A stretch of DNA of 64,000 nt from CAWJAP01 sp963834365 (GTDB taxonomy: Bacteria; Acidobacteriota; Vicinamibacteria; Vicinamibacterales; Vicinamibacteraceae), in NCBI GenBank assembly GCA_963834365.1, contig CAWIBS010000029.1, forward strand, positions 186,001 to 250,000, written 5' to 3'. Positions 32,581 to 42,008 of the stretch are shown in pieces. Within the stretch, counting starts at the first letter, position 1, and each line of letters opens with the position of its first letter. The translations under genes were made by a program, and so were the position numbers. A model generated the notes under the pieces. That model saw nothing but the letters and a program-made list of their open reading frames with translations, was not told the DNA's origin and made no database searches.

Positions 32581-32898
32581 TCAAAGATTCACCTGCATCA
32601 ACGTGTTGAGCTCGCCACCTACGTGGACGGAGCACTCGACCTGCACGTCCTGCATGGCGCCGGCCACCGCTTCGAGGTCGGTGTCGGTCAGTTCACCGTC
32701 CGTCGGCGCGTAGGGAACGACCACGAAGACCGTGTCAGCCGTGTCCACCACGGCCTTGATCGTGAGGTCGCCAAACGACGTGTTCAGCTGCTTCTCGAGG
32801 ATTGCCTTCGGGTTGGCGAGGAGCGCCGCACGGTACCTCGGGCTCTCGGCCGCGAACTTGCCAACGAGGTCCTGGATCTGTCCGCGTGTCATCCTCAT
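32581..32898 (-). CDS. NHLP-type ribosomal peptide precursor
   Basis: 105 residues. Residues 1-81 match the NHLP (nitrile-hydratase-like leader peptide) pattern of proteusin precursors: RYRAALLANPKAILEKQLN, then DTADTVFVVVPYAP and the terminal GELTDTDLEAVAGA. The GA at 80-81 is a double-glycine-type cleavage site for a C39 peptidase, leaving a 24-residue core with one Cys (89), Ser 90 and Thr 99. A second GG lies inside the core (HVGG). ATG 32898 is chosen over longer frames because AGGAG lies ten bases upstream and the leader pattern begins there. Sole precursor found; divergent from the FHA gene and preceded by a sigma-54 promoter match. Product class inferred from the LanM at 46579: a single-ring lanthipeptide. 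Confidence 0.88.
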   Translation of the reverse strand: MRMTRGQIQDLVGKFAAESPRYRAALLANPKAILEKQLNTSFGDLTIKAVVDTADTVFVVVPYAPTDGELTDTDLEAVAGAMQDVQVECSVHVGGELNTLMQVNL

Positions 32899-32977
32899 GG
32901 TCGTGGGCTCCTGTCGGGCGTCGGTTGGTTGAATAAGCCGTTTGCGCTCACCATGCTCGCGCGACAACCTTCGAGAC

Positions 32978-32995
32978 AGCAATCGGCCTGCCAAG
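32978..32995 (-). promoter_or_regulatory. Sigma-54 (-24/-12) promoter for the precursor gene
   Basis: Minus strand CTTGGCAGGCCGATTGCT has GG and GC separated by exactly ten bases and matches the YTGGCACGrNNNTTGCW consensus except at two positions. It would start transcription near 32967, giving a leader of about 70 bases. The locus encodes its own sigma-54 activator at 45446. A weaker GG-N10-GC (TGGCCGG...GC, 33033-33047) points toward the FHA gene. Confidence 0.6.
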
Positions 32996-33150
32996 CCGCT
33001 CTTTCACCGGAACTGCCCGAAAATGCCTGGTTTGGCCGGATTGACGCCCCCGGCAGTCGTCTTCTCGTTGGCGTTCCGGCTCCAGCAGATAGAGCGCCAA
33101 CCCGAACCGGGCCGCGGGCCGGGCGCCCCAGCCGCCGTGCGCCCGAAATC

Positions 33151-33159
33151 TGCGATAAT
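33151..33159 (+). promoter_or_regulatory. Extended -10 box ahead of the FHA gene
   Basis: TGCGATAAT combines the TGn extension with a five-of-six -10 box, 28 bases before ATG 33187. It implies ordinary sigma-70 expression of the FHA/STAS/phosphatase genes, in contrast to the divergent precursor. Confidence 0.45.
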
Positions 33160-33186
33160 CACGGTCCCTTGAGCAAAAGGACGGCC

Positions 33187-34299
33187 ATGGAGAACGAGGA
33201 CAAGGACATCGACGTCTCCGTCCTGGAGGCGCTCATCGATCTGCGCAAGCAGCAGGAGATGGTGGACCAGTATTGCCTGCGTGCTGAAGAGCTCAAGTCC
33301 AAGGTCGAGGCCGCGGTGTATCAGCGGGTCACGGCGGACTACGCCAAGCGGCGGACGGCTCTCGAACAGGAAGCCGCGCCCCTCGTCACGCGCGCGCTCG
33401 GCGAATACCGGAAGCTCCGGACGACCTACGAGCGGGTGCAGCGCACGCACGATGCCGCCAAGCTCGACAAGGACGAAGTCGAGTTCCGGCACACGCTCGG
33501 CGAGATCGACGACGCAGCGAAGGCCGAGCGGCTGAAGGAGCCCGAGCGCGTCCTGGCGGAGAGCGCGAGCGAGATCGCGGCGCTCGATGCGCAGGAAGCC
33601 CTCTTCCGCGCGGCGCTGCCAAACGTCAATCTCGCGGCGCAGAGCAGCGCCCTGCCGCCGGACGCCCCTTCCGAGGCGCCGGTGGTCGAGGCCTCCACAT
33701 CCTTGTCGGGCACGCACGACGTGCCGGCGATCGGCGGAGCGACGGCTGGCCCGTCGGTGGAGTTTGCGCCCGACGGCGGCGCCAACGATGCGACGCAGGT
33801 CGACGCGCCGATTCCCGCCCTGGCGGGTCGCAGTGGCCAGCGGCTCGGGGCGTCGTCGGAACCGGGGGTCTTCGGCTCGCGTCGCGCCGGGTCGGGCTCG
33901 CGGGGATCCTCCAGAAACCACTCGAGCGTCGATCTCGCGCCCGCTCCGCCGTCCGGCCCGAAGAGCAGTGCCGGCGAGGCGCTCGAGGATCACACCTTCA
34001 TCGTCCCCGAGGCGTCGCTGCTGAGCGAGGCCGACGGTGGCAAGGCGGTGAACTTCCGGCTCACGGCGTTGACTTATATCGGCCGGTCCGAAGAGAACCA
34101 GCTGCGGCTGAACGATCCCGGTGTCTCGCGGCGGCACGTCCTCATCACGGCGACACCGGGGGGCTACGCGCTGCGCGACCTCGGGTCGCAGAACGGCACC
34201 TACGTGAACGGCGACCGTGTGGACGAGGGACCGCTGGTCGACGGGGATCGCATCACGATCGGCGAGATCAATCTCATCTTCCGCAGCGGCCTGGCGTGA
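33187..34299 (+). CDS. Coiled-coil FHA-domain protein
   Basis: 370 residues. N-terminal half is a charged coiled coil (DVSVLEALIDLRKQQEMVDQY... KRRTALEQEAAPLV), followed by a disordered Ser/Gly/Pro linker. The C-terminal FHA domain starts near residue 280: ALTYIGRSEENQLRLNDPGVSRRHVLI and GSQNGTYVNGDRV carry the phosphothreonine-binding Arg, Ser, His and Asn. It should bind a Thr-phosphorylated partner, presumably a substrate of the kinase at 52906. Start at ATG 33187, with AAAGGA just upstream. First gene of a + strand run with STAS and SpoIIE-type proteins. Frame intact. Confidence 0.88.
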   Translation: MENEDKDIDVSVLEALIDLRKQQEMVDQYCLRAEELKSKVEAAVYQRVTADYAKRRTALEQEAAPLVTRALGEYRKLRTTYERVQRTHDAAKLDKDEVEFRHTLGEIDDAAKAERLKEPERVLAESASEIAALDAQEALFRAALPNVNLAAQSSALPPDAPSEAPVVEASTSLSGTHDVPAIGGATAGPSVEFAPDGGANDATQVDAPIPALAGRSGQRLGASSEPGVFGSRRAGSGSRGSSRNHSSVDLAPAPPSGPKSSAGEALEDHTFIVPEASLLSEADGGKAVNFRLTALTYIGRSEENQLRLNDPGVSRRHVLITATPGGYALRDLGSQNGTYVNGDRVDEGPLVDGDRITIGEINLIFRSGLA

Positions 34300-34351
34300 C
34301 GCGCTGCGCCAGCACGGCAGACTCACGATTCGTCGCTGCGGCGACTACTCG

Positions 34352-34870
34352 ATGGCACTGAAGGTCACACGCCAGGGCACGATTACCATCGTCCACCCGG
34401 CCGGCGCGGTGGACGCGCGCGCGGCCTTTCAGTTCGAGCAGGATGCGCTCGAGCTCCTGCAGGACGGCGGCCGCCACGTCATCGTCGACATGAGCGGGGT
34501 GACGCTGCTCGCCAGCGCCGGCATCCGCGTGCTCATCCTGATGCTCCACAAGCTCGAGGCGCGCGACGGCATGCTCGTGCTGTGCGGCCTCAGTCACCAC
34601 GTGCGCACGGTCTTCGAAGTCTCCGGCCTGTCGGGCCAGTTCACGATCGTCGGCACGCCGCCCGAGGCCCTGACCTTCTTCTCGGCGCCAGGCGCCTCCG
34701 AGGATCCGGAGGCCGCGGCCCTGGCGAGGCGTGTGCTTCGCCTGCTCAGCCTCGGAACCCCGAAGCGCGCCTCCGCGGTGAGCGACGTGCCGCTGTCGGA
34801 TGCCAAGGCTCGAGAGCTCGCCGATCGTGTGCTTCGGGTCCTGTCGCGCCTTCCGGCATCCCGATCGTGA
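34352..34870 (+). CDS. STAS-domain protein (anti-sigma-factor antagonist-like)
   Basis: 172 residues. The STAS fold occupies the first ~110 residues (TITIVHPAGAVDARAAFQFEQDALELL; VIVDMSGVTLLASAGIRVLILMLHKLEA), with Ser at the position phosphorylated in SpoIIAA-type proteins (LLASAGIR). A helical tail of about 60 residues has two similar RVLRLLS/RVLRVLS helices, not usual for the family. Such proteins are switched by phosphorylation and SpoIIE-type phosphatases, one of which is encoded next. No SpoIIAB-type kinase is in the window. Frame intact. Confidence 0.85.
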   Translation: MALKVTRQGTITIVHPAGAVDARAAFQFEQDALELLQDGGRHVIVDMSGVTLLASAGIRVLILMLHKLEARDGMLVLCGLSHHVRTVFEVSGLSGQFTIVGTPPEALTFFSAPGASEDPEAAALARRVLRLLSLGTPKRASAVSDVPLSDAKARELADRVLRVLSRLPASRS

Positions 34871-34936
34871 AACGAGCGCACGTGTGTCGTTGACAGCGAG
34901 CCCGCCCGGGTGGCGCCGCGCTCCACTGGCGATCGC

Positions 34937-36565
34937 ATGCCGACGCTGACGCTCCAGACCGGTGAGCGCGCGGGCGCAGTGTTCGCCTTCGAGAACCCGA
35001 TTGTCATCGGGCGCAGCAGGAAGGCCGACGTGACGCTGGACGATCCGAGCGCGTCGCGCCGGCATGCGACGTTCGAGCGCCACGGACGCACCTGGCGGGT
35101 CACGGATCTCGACAGCGCCAACGGCACGCTGATCAACGGCCGGCCGGTCTCGCGCCCGATGACGGTGCACCCCGGCGACCTCATCACGGTCGGCAAGGCC
35201 GTCTTCCGCTACGACGAGCCGGAAGCGGCTCCGCCCGCCGCGTCCGACACCATCTACTGCGTCGAGTCGCAGACGAATCCCCGGGTCGTGCTGAGCGAGC
35301 CGGCCGAGCCCGCCGCAGCCGCCGTTTCGTCGGGCACGCCGCAGGCCGGCCTGCTGTATCGGCTGGCCGGGATTCTCGGGACGGCGTTCGATGAGCGCGC
35401 CCTGCTCGACTTCGTGCTCGTCGAGCTGCTGGCGTCGATCCCGCGGGCCGAGCGCGGGCTCATCCTGCTCCGCGACGCCGCCACCGGCGACCTCGCGCCG
35501 GCGATCGCGCGCACCCGGACCGGCCGCCCGCCCGCGATGAGCTACAGCCGGACGATCCTCGACGCCGCACTGCGCAAGCGGGAAGGCGTGGTCATCATCG
35601 ACGCCTCGCAGGAGGCCCGCCTGACCGGCGCCGAGTCGATGGTCATGTTCGGGATCCGCTCGGTGATCGCCGTCCCGATCGCGTTTCGCGACGAGGTGTA
35701 CGGCGTCGTGCAGATCGACAGCGTGGCGGCCGCCGCGCCGTTCGGGCGAGCGGAGCTCGACCAGGCGCTCGGTCTCGCGGCGCAGATTGGCATGGCGCTC
35801 GCCTGCGTCCGCCTGCATGCGCGAGAGCTCCAGCGCGAGCTGCTCGAGCGGGACATGGCTCTGGCGCGCCGCGTTCAGCAGGACTTCCTGCCGCAGCGCC
35901 CTCCCGACATCGACGGGTACGCCTTCGCCATCGAGTACACCCCCGCGCTCGCGGTGGGCGGCGATTTCTACGACTTCCTTCAGCTGGCGCCGGATCGCCT
36001 GGCCATCGTCCTCGGCGACGTCTCGGGCAAGGGCGTGTCGGCAGCGCTGTTCGCCGCGCGCGTCACGAGCGACCTGCGCTACCAGTCGATCGGCGAATCC
36101 CGCGCGACGGGCGTGCTCGACCGCGTCAACCGTTCGCTCTCCCATGCGAGCCGCGACGGCATGTTCGCGACAACGGTGGTCGCCGTGATCGACGTGGCGA
36201 CCGGCGGCTTGTCGGTCGCGAGTGCCGGGCACCTGGCGCCGGTGCTGCGCACGGCGGACGGGCGGACGCGGCTGCTCGAGCTTGCGAGCGGCCCACCGCT
36301 CGGCATGCGGCCACAGGCGGCGTTCCCGGAGGTGCCGCACGTGCTCGAGCCCGGAGAAGCCATGGTGCTGTACAGCGACGGCGTCACCGAGACGCCAGGC
36401 GAGCACGAGGAGCAGTTCGGTGTCGAGCGCCTGCTCGCGACGGTGCAGGCGGCCGGCACGAGTGTTCGCGACATCAGCCGGGCCGTCCGTGACGAGGTGG
36501 CGCGGTTCAGCGGCTCGCGTCCACCGCATGACGACCTGACGCTGGTCTGCGTCCGCAAAGACTGA
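34937..36565 (+). CDS. FHA-GAF-SpoIIE (PP2C-type) serine phosphatase
   Basis: About 542 residues. FHA domain at residues 1-95 (IVIGRSRKADVTLDDPSASRRHATF; SANGTLINGRPV), GAF domain about 140-295, then a SpoIIE phosphatase (ALARRVQQDFLPQRPPDIDGYAF; VGGDFYDFLQL; LGDVSGKGVSAALFAA; LYSDGVTET; PPHDDLTLVCVRK) with the metal-binding Asp residues intact. It would dephosphorylate a STAS-type antagonist; the gene just upstream encodes one. ATG 34937 is preferred over GTG 34910 because the FHA fold begins immediately. Frame intact, which contrasts with the heavily broken ABC gene nearby. Confidence 0.9.
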   Translation: MPTLTLQTGERAGAVFAFENPIVIGRSRKADVTLDDPSASRRHATFERHGRTWRVTDLDSANGTLINGRPVSRPMTVHPGDLITVGKAVFRYDEPEAAPPAASDTIYCVESQTNPRVVLSEPAEPAAAAVSSGTPQAGLLYRLAGILGTAFDERALLDFVLVELLASIPRAERGLILLRDAATGDLAPAIARTRTGRPPAMSYSRTILDAALRKREGVVIIDASQEARLTGAESMVMFGIRSVIAVPIAFRDEVYGVVQIDSVAAAAPFGRAELDQALGLAAQIGMALACVRLHARELQRELLERDMALARRVQQDFLPQRPPDIDGYAFAIEYTPALAVGGDFYDFLQLAPDRLAIVLGDVSGKGVSAALFAARVTSDLRYQSIGESRATGVLDRVNRSLSHASRDGMFATTVVAVIDVATGGLSVASAGHLAPVLRTADGRTRLLELASGPPLGMRPQAAFPEVPHVLEPGEAMVLYSDGVTETPGEHEEQFGVERLLATVQAAGTSVRDISRAVRDEVARFSGSRPPHDDLTLVCVRKD

Positions 36566-36668
36566 GTCTTGACGTTCCTGAGTCTTGCAATGTAGGCCGG
36601 CCGTCAGGACTGCCCGGGCCCGCGTAGCCGGGCAAAGCAGCCAACCTGGTGGCGGAGGCCGTTGCAAC

Positions 36669-37766
36669 TCAGGGTCTGGGATTGTAGACCTGAGGCGCTC
36701 GGACACCTTGTCGGGAAGCGTGTCCGAGGCCAGCTCGTCGAGGGGCATGGTAGCGAGTGCCCAGGTCAGGCGGGCCAGGCGCAGCGGATCGGCGAGGTCG
36801 GCCATGTGGCGATCGCTCACCCGCCCGATCTGCCGGACGGCACGATCGGCCAGCCTGGCGACGTCGTGGAAGTCGGCGGGCCCGAGCGCCGTGCAGTACT
36901 GTTCCAGGCGCCCGCCTTTGCGAAACTGGGGCAAGCGGTCGAGGCCGAGGAACCGCCGGGCGAGATCCTCGGGATAGCGGCCGAATGCGGCGGCGAGCCC
37001 GGCGAAGTCGGCGACGATCTCGTCGGTCGCGTGGCTGCGCATGATGCCGTACAGCCGCCAGATCAGGTAATGCGCGAGTTCGTGCTCGCGCCGGATGACC
37101 ACCGATCGATCGAGCCAGACCTCTCCGGGCAGACCCGCGGCGTGCGCCGAGATGCCGCTGTACGGGCCTCGCGAGAGGATCATGATCCGGTCCTGGTAGA
37201 GCGCCTTGTCGGCGCTGAGGCGCGCCATCTCCGCGTGCCACGCGTCCTGGTTGCCGGGGGTTCCCGCTTTCTGTTCCCAGGCGGCGCGATACCGCGCCAC
37301 GCGATCCCAGTTGGTCAGGCCTTTGACGAAGGTCGCGCCCATCGTCGGCGCGACGCGGACGGGCTCGTTGCGGCCGGTGAAAGCCTGGACCAGCGCGATG
37401 AAGTCCGCTCGAGAGCCCGCGGTCAGGACGGGCAGCGATCCGGCAGCGCTCCCCGAGAAGCCCAGGCGCAACTGATCCGGCTGCTCGAGCACCAGGCTCG
37501 CGCCGAGCCCGGCGAGGCCCGCGGAGTCGCCACGCCGCGTGGCCGCGCGATACTCCGGCGTCTCGCTGATGCCCTCGCGCACCGCCACGCGGAGCTGCGG
37601 GAAGACCTGCCGCAGGACGGCGAACGCGCCGGACCGCTCGGCTTCCGCCGCGTACTCCCGCCACACCGCCACGTGCGGCTCATCGTCGAGCGGCCAGTCC
37701 GCCACAGACGGATCGAGCGTCGCGCCGTACGGATGCTCCAGGTACTTGGGCGAGGGCGGCTGTCAT
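36669..37766 (-). CDS. HExxH putative metallopeptidase in the peptide locus (frame uncertain at both ends)
   Basis: About 360 residues. The zinc motif HELAHYLIWRLYG follows an extended region with GEVWLDRSVVIRRE, and TDEIVADFAGLAAAFGRYPEDLA supplies a likely downstream Glu/Asp ligand, as in gluzincin-like (peptidase MA) enzymes. Start ATG 37766 (MTAA) joins SPKYLEHPYGATLDPSVADWPL if one extra C near 37752 is removed. The C-terminus reads on antisense into the phosphatase unless a break near 36690 leads to VYNPRP and stop 36669. It could mature or degrade the peptide, or be an immunity or housekeeping protein. No signal peptide seen. Confidence 0.6.
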
Positions 37767-37789
37767 TGGATCGCCTTGATCCTGACTCC

Positions 37790-37941
37790 TTGATTTCTGA
37801 CGCCAGACGTCTTTGGTCTTTGCGGCGTCTCTTGGTCTCGGTGCTCTGCGGTCTCTGGCCTGTGGTCGCTGGAGTCGTGGTCGCTGCGCTTGGTCCCATC
37901 CGTCGCATCTCGGATCCCTGATCCCTGATCCCTGACGCCTG
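37790..37941. repeat. Heptad repeat array (TCTTTGG then ATCCCTG types)
   Basis: TCTTTGG/TGGTCTC/TGGTCGC-like units from 37809 to about 37895 are poorly phased. Then 37914-37941 is three exact ATCCCTG units and ACGCCTG. It fills the gap between the metallopeptidase and the ABC gene, ending three bases from the ABC stop. The same ATCCCTG unit recurs at 49870-49942. Confidence 0.8.
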
Positions 37942-37943
37942 AC

Positions 37944-40900
37944 TCACGCCATCTGGCGCCTGGCGAGCGCCGCGAACGCGACCGTCCTTCGCCATCAGCT
38001 CGTCGTAGGTGCCCATCTCCAGGATCTGGCCGGCCTCGAGATAGCAGATCCTGTCGGCGTTGATGATCGTGCTGAGGCGATGGGCGATCACGATGCGGGT
38101 GGCTGCCATCCGTCCCATGCTGTCGGTGACAATCGCCTGCGTCCGGTTGTCGAGCGCGCTGGTCGCTTCGTCGAGGAAGAGGATCCGGGGGTCGTTGACG
38201 ATCGCCCGCGCAATCATCAGCCGCTGGCGCTGCCCGCCCGACAGCGTGCCGCCGCCCTCCGAGACGTAGGTGTGCATGCCCATCGGCATCGGCTCGAATG
38301 TCCTCGGCCAGTCCCGACTTCTCGGCCGCGTCCCACGCGTCCTCGATCGTCTTCGAGCTGGCGCCGACGATGTTCCGGTAGATCTCGCTGGGCAGCACGC
38401 GGCTCACCTGCAGCACGACGCCGATCTGCTGCCGCAGCAGCCGCACGTCGAGCGTGCTCAGGTCCTGGCCGTCGTAGTAGATCGTGCCGCTCGACGGCTG
38501 CTCGAATCCCAGCATCAGCCGCATCAGCGTCGACTTGCCGCATCCCGACGCGCCGACGAACGCGACGAACTCGCCCGGCTTGATCCTGAGCGACAGGTCC
38601 TTGACGATGAGCGGGCCGTCCGGCGTGTACTTGAAGTGAAGCCGCGACGAGCTCGATCTCGCCCGTCAGCCTGCCGGGGAATGCTCTTCGATCTGATCGA
38701 CCTCCGGCGGCGTCGTCGAGCACGGGGACGATGCGCTCGTAGATCGGAATGATCCGCAGCACGTTGAGCGAGGCGTCGCCGAGCGCCTGCATCGCTCCCA
38801 GGAACAGGCCATAGGCGGCGCTGAACGCGATGAACTCGCCGACCGTCAGCGCGGTGGCGCCCTCCTGCGCGGCGGCGGCCTGCTCGCGCAGCATGACCAG
38901 GAAGATGGCGATCGACGACAGCACCGGGAAGATCGCGCTGAACACCGCGGCGCGCGGCTCTGCACGTTGCCGACGATGAAGCTGGTCCTGCGCTGCTGGG
39001 CGAACTGCCGCGCCCACACCTTGAACGCGTGGTTCTCGGCGCCGGCGATGCGCAGCTTGGACACGCCGCTGATCAGGTTGAGGACGAGGCCGGCAGATCT
39101 GCTCCGCGAAACGACGATCTCGACGCGCTGGAACCGCAGCTGCAGGTAGTTCGCCGCCATGTTGAACGCGACGTAGGTCAGCGTCAGCAGGACGGCGACC
39201 AGCGCCAGCGTGACGTGGTACATGAACATCTGGCCGACGTAGAACAAGCCGCTGAGCGACCCGAGAATCGCGGCGACGCCCGCCCCGGCAATCAGTTCCT
39301 GAATCTGATCGATGCCGCTTGCGCGATCGGAGAGATCGCCGGCGGCGTATCGGCGGAAGAAGTTCACCGGCAGGTTGAGCAGCCGGTCCCAGACGGCGGC
39401 CTGCATCGCGCCCTTCATCCGCGCCTGGATGCGAATCGGTCGCCACGCCCTGGACGAACTTGAACACCCCGGTCGCGGCTGCGGCCATCGCGAGAGCCGC
39501 GCCGTAGATGAGCAGCGTCTCGCGGCTCGGCCTGTGGAATCGCCTCGTCGAACAGCCTGCCGGTGAGAAACGGCGTCGCCGATCCGAACAGGCCGATCGC
39601 AATCGCGGTCAGGACCAGCCACCGGATGTCCGCCTCGAGCCCCCGGGTGCCGAACCGGATGACGTCCCAGACCGTGAGCGCCCCTTCGGGGAACGGCCGG
39701 TAGAACGTGTAGCCGAAAGGGGCGAGCCGTTCGGCGATCGCGGAGGTGATCTGTCCGCGCTCACCGGTCTTCGGGTTCGACGTACTCGTAGGTGCGGGCG
39801 CTCGATCGGCAGCAGCGCCACCGGGTCGCGTGTCGCCTGGATCTGGCCCAGCAGCGGGCCGTGGTCGAACTGCCACCAGTCGTCGCGGAGCGCGACCAGG
39901 CGCGTCCGGAAGCCCGACGCGCTCGAGACGGCGGCGACCGTCTCCTCGTAGGGCAGATCCCCGGTCGCGCCCGGATGGGCCCGCACCTCGATCCCGAGCG
40001 CGAGCCCGACGAGCGCACAGGCCTTGACGACCGGCTCGCTCCCCACCGAATCGAGCAGCTCGCGGAGCGTGTCGGACCCGGATCGCAGCACGGCGCCAAT
40101 CGCGTCGTAGCCGGCGGCCTCGGCGGCGTCGCGGTGCTGCGCCTTCTCCTTCAGCCGCACGAACTCGTCGACGTTCGCCAGCTTCTTGTTGACGAATTCG
40201 CCTTCGCAGATCGTCCGGTGGAACACCTCGAGGCTGAACCAGAACGCGGGGTCCTTCAGGACCTCGACCGTCTTCTTCGGATCGAGGTGCAGGTCCCCGA
40301 ACTCGTCGCCCAGCGGGCGGATCCACGAGTCCGGAGTGAGGGGGAAGAAGGCGCGCTTTCGTGTGAACGTAATCGTGCTCACATCGTCGTAGAGCACGCT
40401 GCCACTCCAGAGGTCGACCCAGACGACGCCGGCGGCGCTCGTCGCCTTGCTCTTCTTCGAAAGCTTCAGCGGCGTGCCGGGGGCGAGCGTGAGCTCGTCC
40501 GACCCGCCGGGCCGTCGCCGGTTCGAGCGCCTTGGTCAGCCCCGCGATCCAGGTGTCCACCAGCGCCGCGATTCCGTCGGCGTGCTGCGGCATGGTTGCG
40601 AGCTGGCGGAGGCGGGACATCCTGATCTTGCGCAGGATCGTCCCCGGCTTCGGCACGCAGAGGAACCCGGACCCGAATCCGTATCCCACGGGGTCGAAGC
40701 CGAAGCAGCACTGGCCCGGGAGAATGCCGAGAAAGTGCGTGCGCTGGCCGACCGGCTTTCCCTTGTCGAGCGCCACGGTGAAGAGCAGCAGCCCGCCAGA
40801 GACCACGTACCAGAGCGAGTCGGGGTCGTCGAGAAGAAATGTCCGGTGCGCGCTGCCTTCGACGAGCTCGCCCTCGTCCTCGATGCGCCGCGCCTTCTCG

Positions 40901-41856
40901 GCGAGCTCCGGCGGAGTCGGCATGATCACCGTCTGCCCGACCTCCATGACCGCGGTGCCGCCGGCTTCCATGTCGCTGCGGGTCGGACGCCTGAAGAAGC
41001 CCGTGGTCGTCAGCGACTGGGTGGACTCGAGGGCGTCGCGGAGCCTGGCCGGCGTCAGTACCGCGGTCCCGCTCGAGTCGTCAGCGCCCGGGCCTTCGGC
41101 CGTCGCCGCGGACCGCAGGTCCGCGATCGGTTCGGCGGGGTCCACGACCTCGAGCACGATTCGCGGGCCCAGCCTGATGTGATCGCCGGGCTCGACAAAC
41201 TCCGCCGAGACCGGGCTCGTCCCGAGCCAGACGCCACCGGCGCTGTCGAGATCGACGATCCGCAGGCCGTCGGTTGTTCGCTCGATGCGTCCATGCCGCC
41301 GGGAGACGTCCCTGGCGGCGACGACGATGTCGCACGATTCCGATCGCCCGATGATCGCCGCGTCCTTGTCCACGACGTACTCGTGGCCGACCTCGACGCG
41401 ATCGCCGCCGGTGATCACACGGAGACGGATGGGCGGGCCACCGGTCGCCAGCGGAAGGGCTGGAGGCGGTGCGGGTGGTGCCGGTTCGGGCTCGCGAGCG
41501 GCCGGCGGGGGTGCGTGCCCGGTTGGCGGCAGCACCGCCGTCGCCACGGCCTGGCCCGGCACGCCGCACTCGAACGTCGTCGTCCCGACACGAAACTGCT
41601 CGCCCGGCCTCAAGACGACATCGCTGACCTTCTTCGATCCGACCCAGACGCCGTTGCCACTTCCCAGGTCGACGACACGCAGGCCCTGCGGGAGTGGCTC
41701 GAGGCGCGCATGGTGACGCGACACGCTCTTGTCGTCGAGCACGAACGTGCACGTGGGGTCGCGCCCGATCGTCGCCGGACCGCCGACGGGCAGTTCCTGG
41801 CCGGCGCGGCTCCCATCCGCAGCGGCGACGACGCGCAGGACGAAGGGCGAAAGCAT
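37944..41856 (-). CDS. NHLP-system ABC transporter with two N-terminal FHA domains (frame broken about eleven times)
   Basis: About 1,300 residues once repaired. FHA 1 at residues 5-95 (ATIGRDPTCTFVLDDKSVSRHHARL; GSGNGVWVG) and FHA 2 at 145-235 (AAIIGRSESCDIVVAARDVSRRHGRI). A middle domain typical of NHLP ABC proteins follows (PDSLWYVVSGGLLLFTVALDKGKPVGQRTHFL), then six membrane helices and an ATPase: GASGCGKSTLMRLMLG, VSEGGGTLSGGQRQRLMIARAI, ILFLDEATSALD, IVIAHRLSTI. It ends RFAALARRQMA with stop at 37944-37946. Breaks near 40505, 39785, 39770, 39525, 39440, 38950, 38720, 38680, 38645, 38290 and 37985. Role: partner of the peptidase-exporter in exporting the NHLP peptide. The FHA fusion suggests phospho-gated assembly. 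Confidence 0.8.
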
Positions 41857-41889
41857 TACCAGCTACCACTACAGCGCCAGCGACCAGGC

Positions 41890-42008
41890 GTGACGAACGT
41901 GACGAATGACGAATGGCACGTTCAACCCGAGACTCACGCCCATGCGTCCCGTACTTGTCACTCGTCACTCATTACTCGTCACTCGTCATTCGTCGTCGTC
42001 ACTCGTCA
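41890..42008. repeat. Heptad repeat array (GTCACTC type) with inverse half
   Basis: Units GTCACTC, ATTACTC and GTCATTC occupy 41957-42004 in near-perfect phase. Inverse ACGAATG units at 41898-41915 complete a hairpin. The array fills the gap between the two ABC genes and, on the minus strand, provides the stop codon of the peptidase-exporter. Same unit as 8014-8034 (GAGTGAC) in the opposite orientation. Confidence 0.85.

Noticed and set aside
31213..34299. A single 1,028-codon open frame joining HupE region to the FHA protein
   Set aside because: It runs antisense through the precursor gene and through the wrong frame of HupE; only the part from ATG 33187 has a recognisable fold.
34274..37705. 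Minus-strand frame of 1,143 codons as one giant peptidase
   Set aside because: Beyond about 36670 it is antisense to the FHA-GAF-SpoIIE gene, which has a complete set of motifs.
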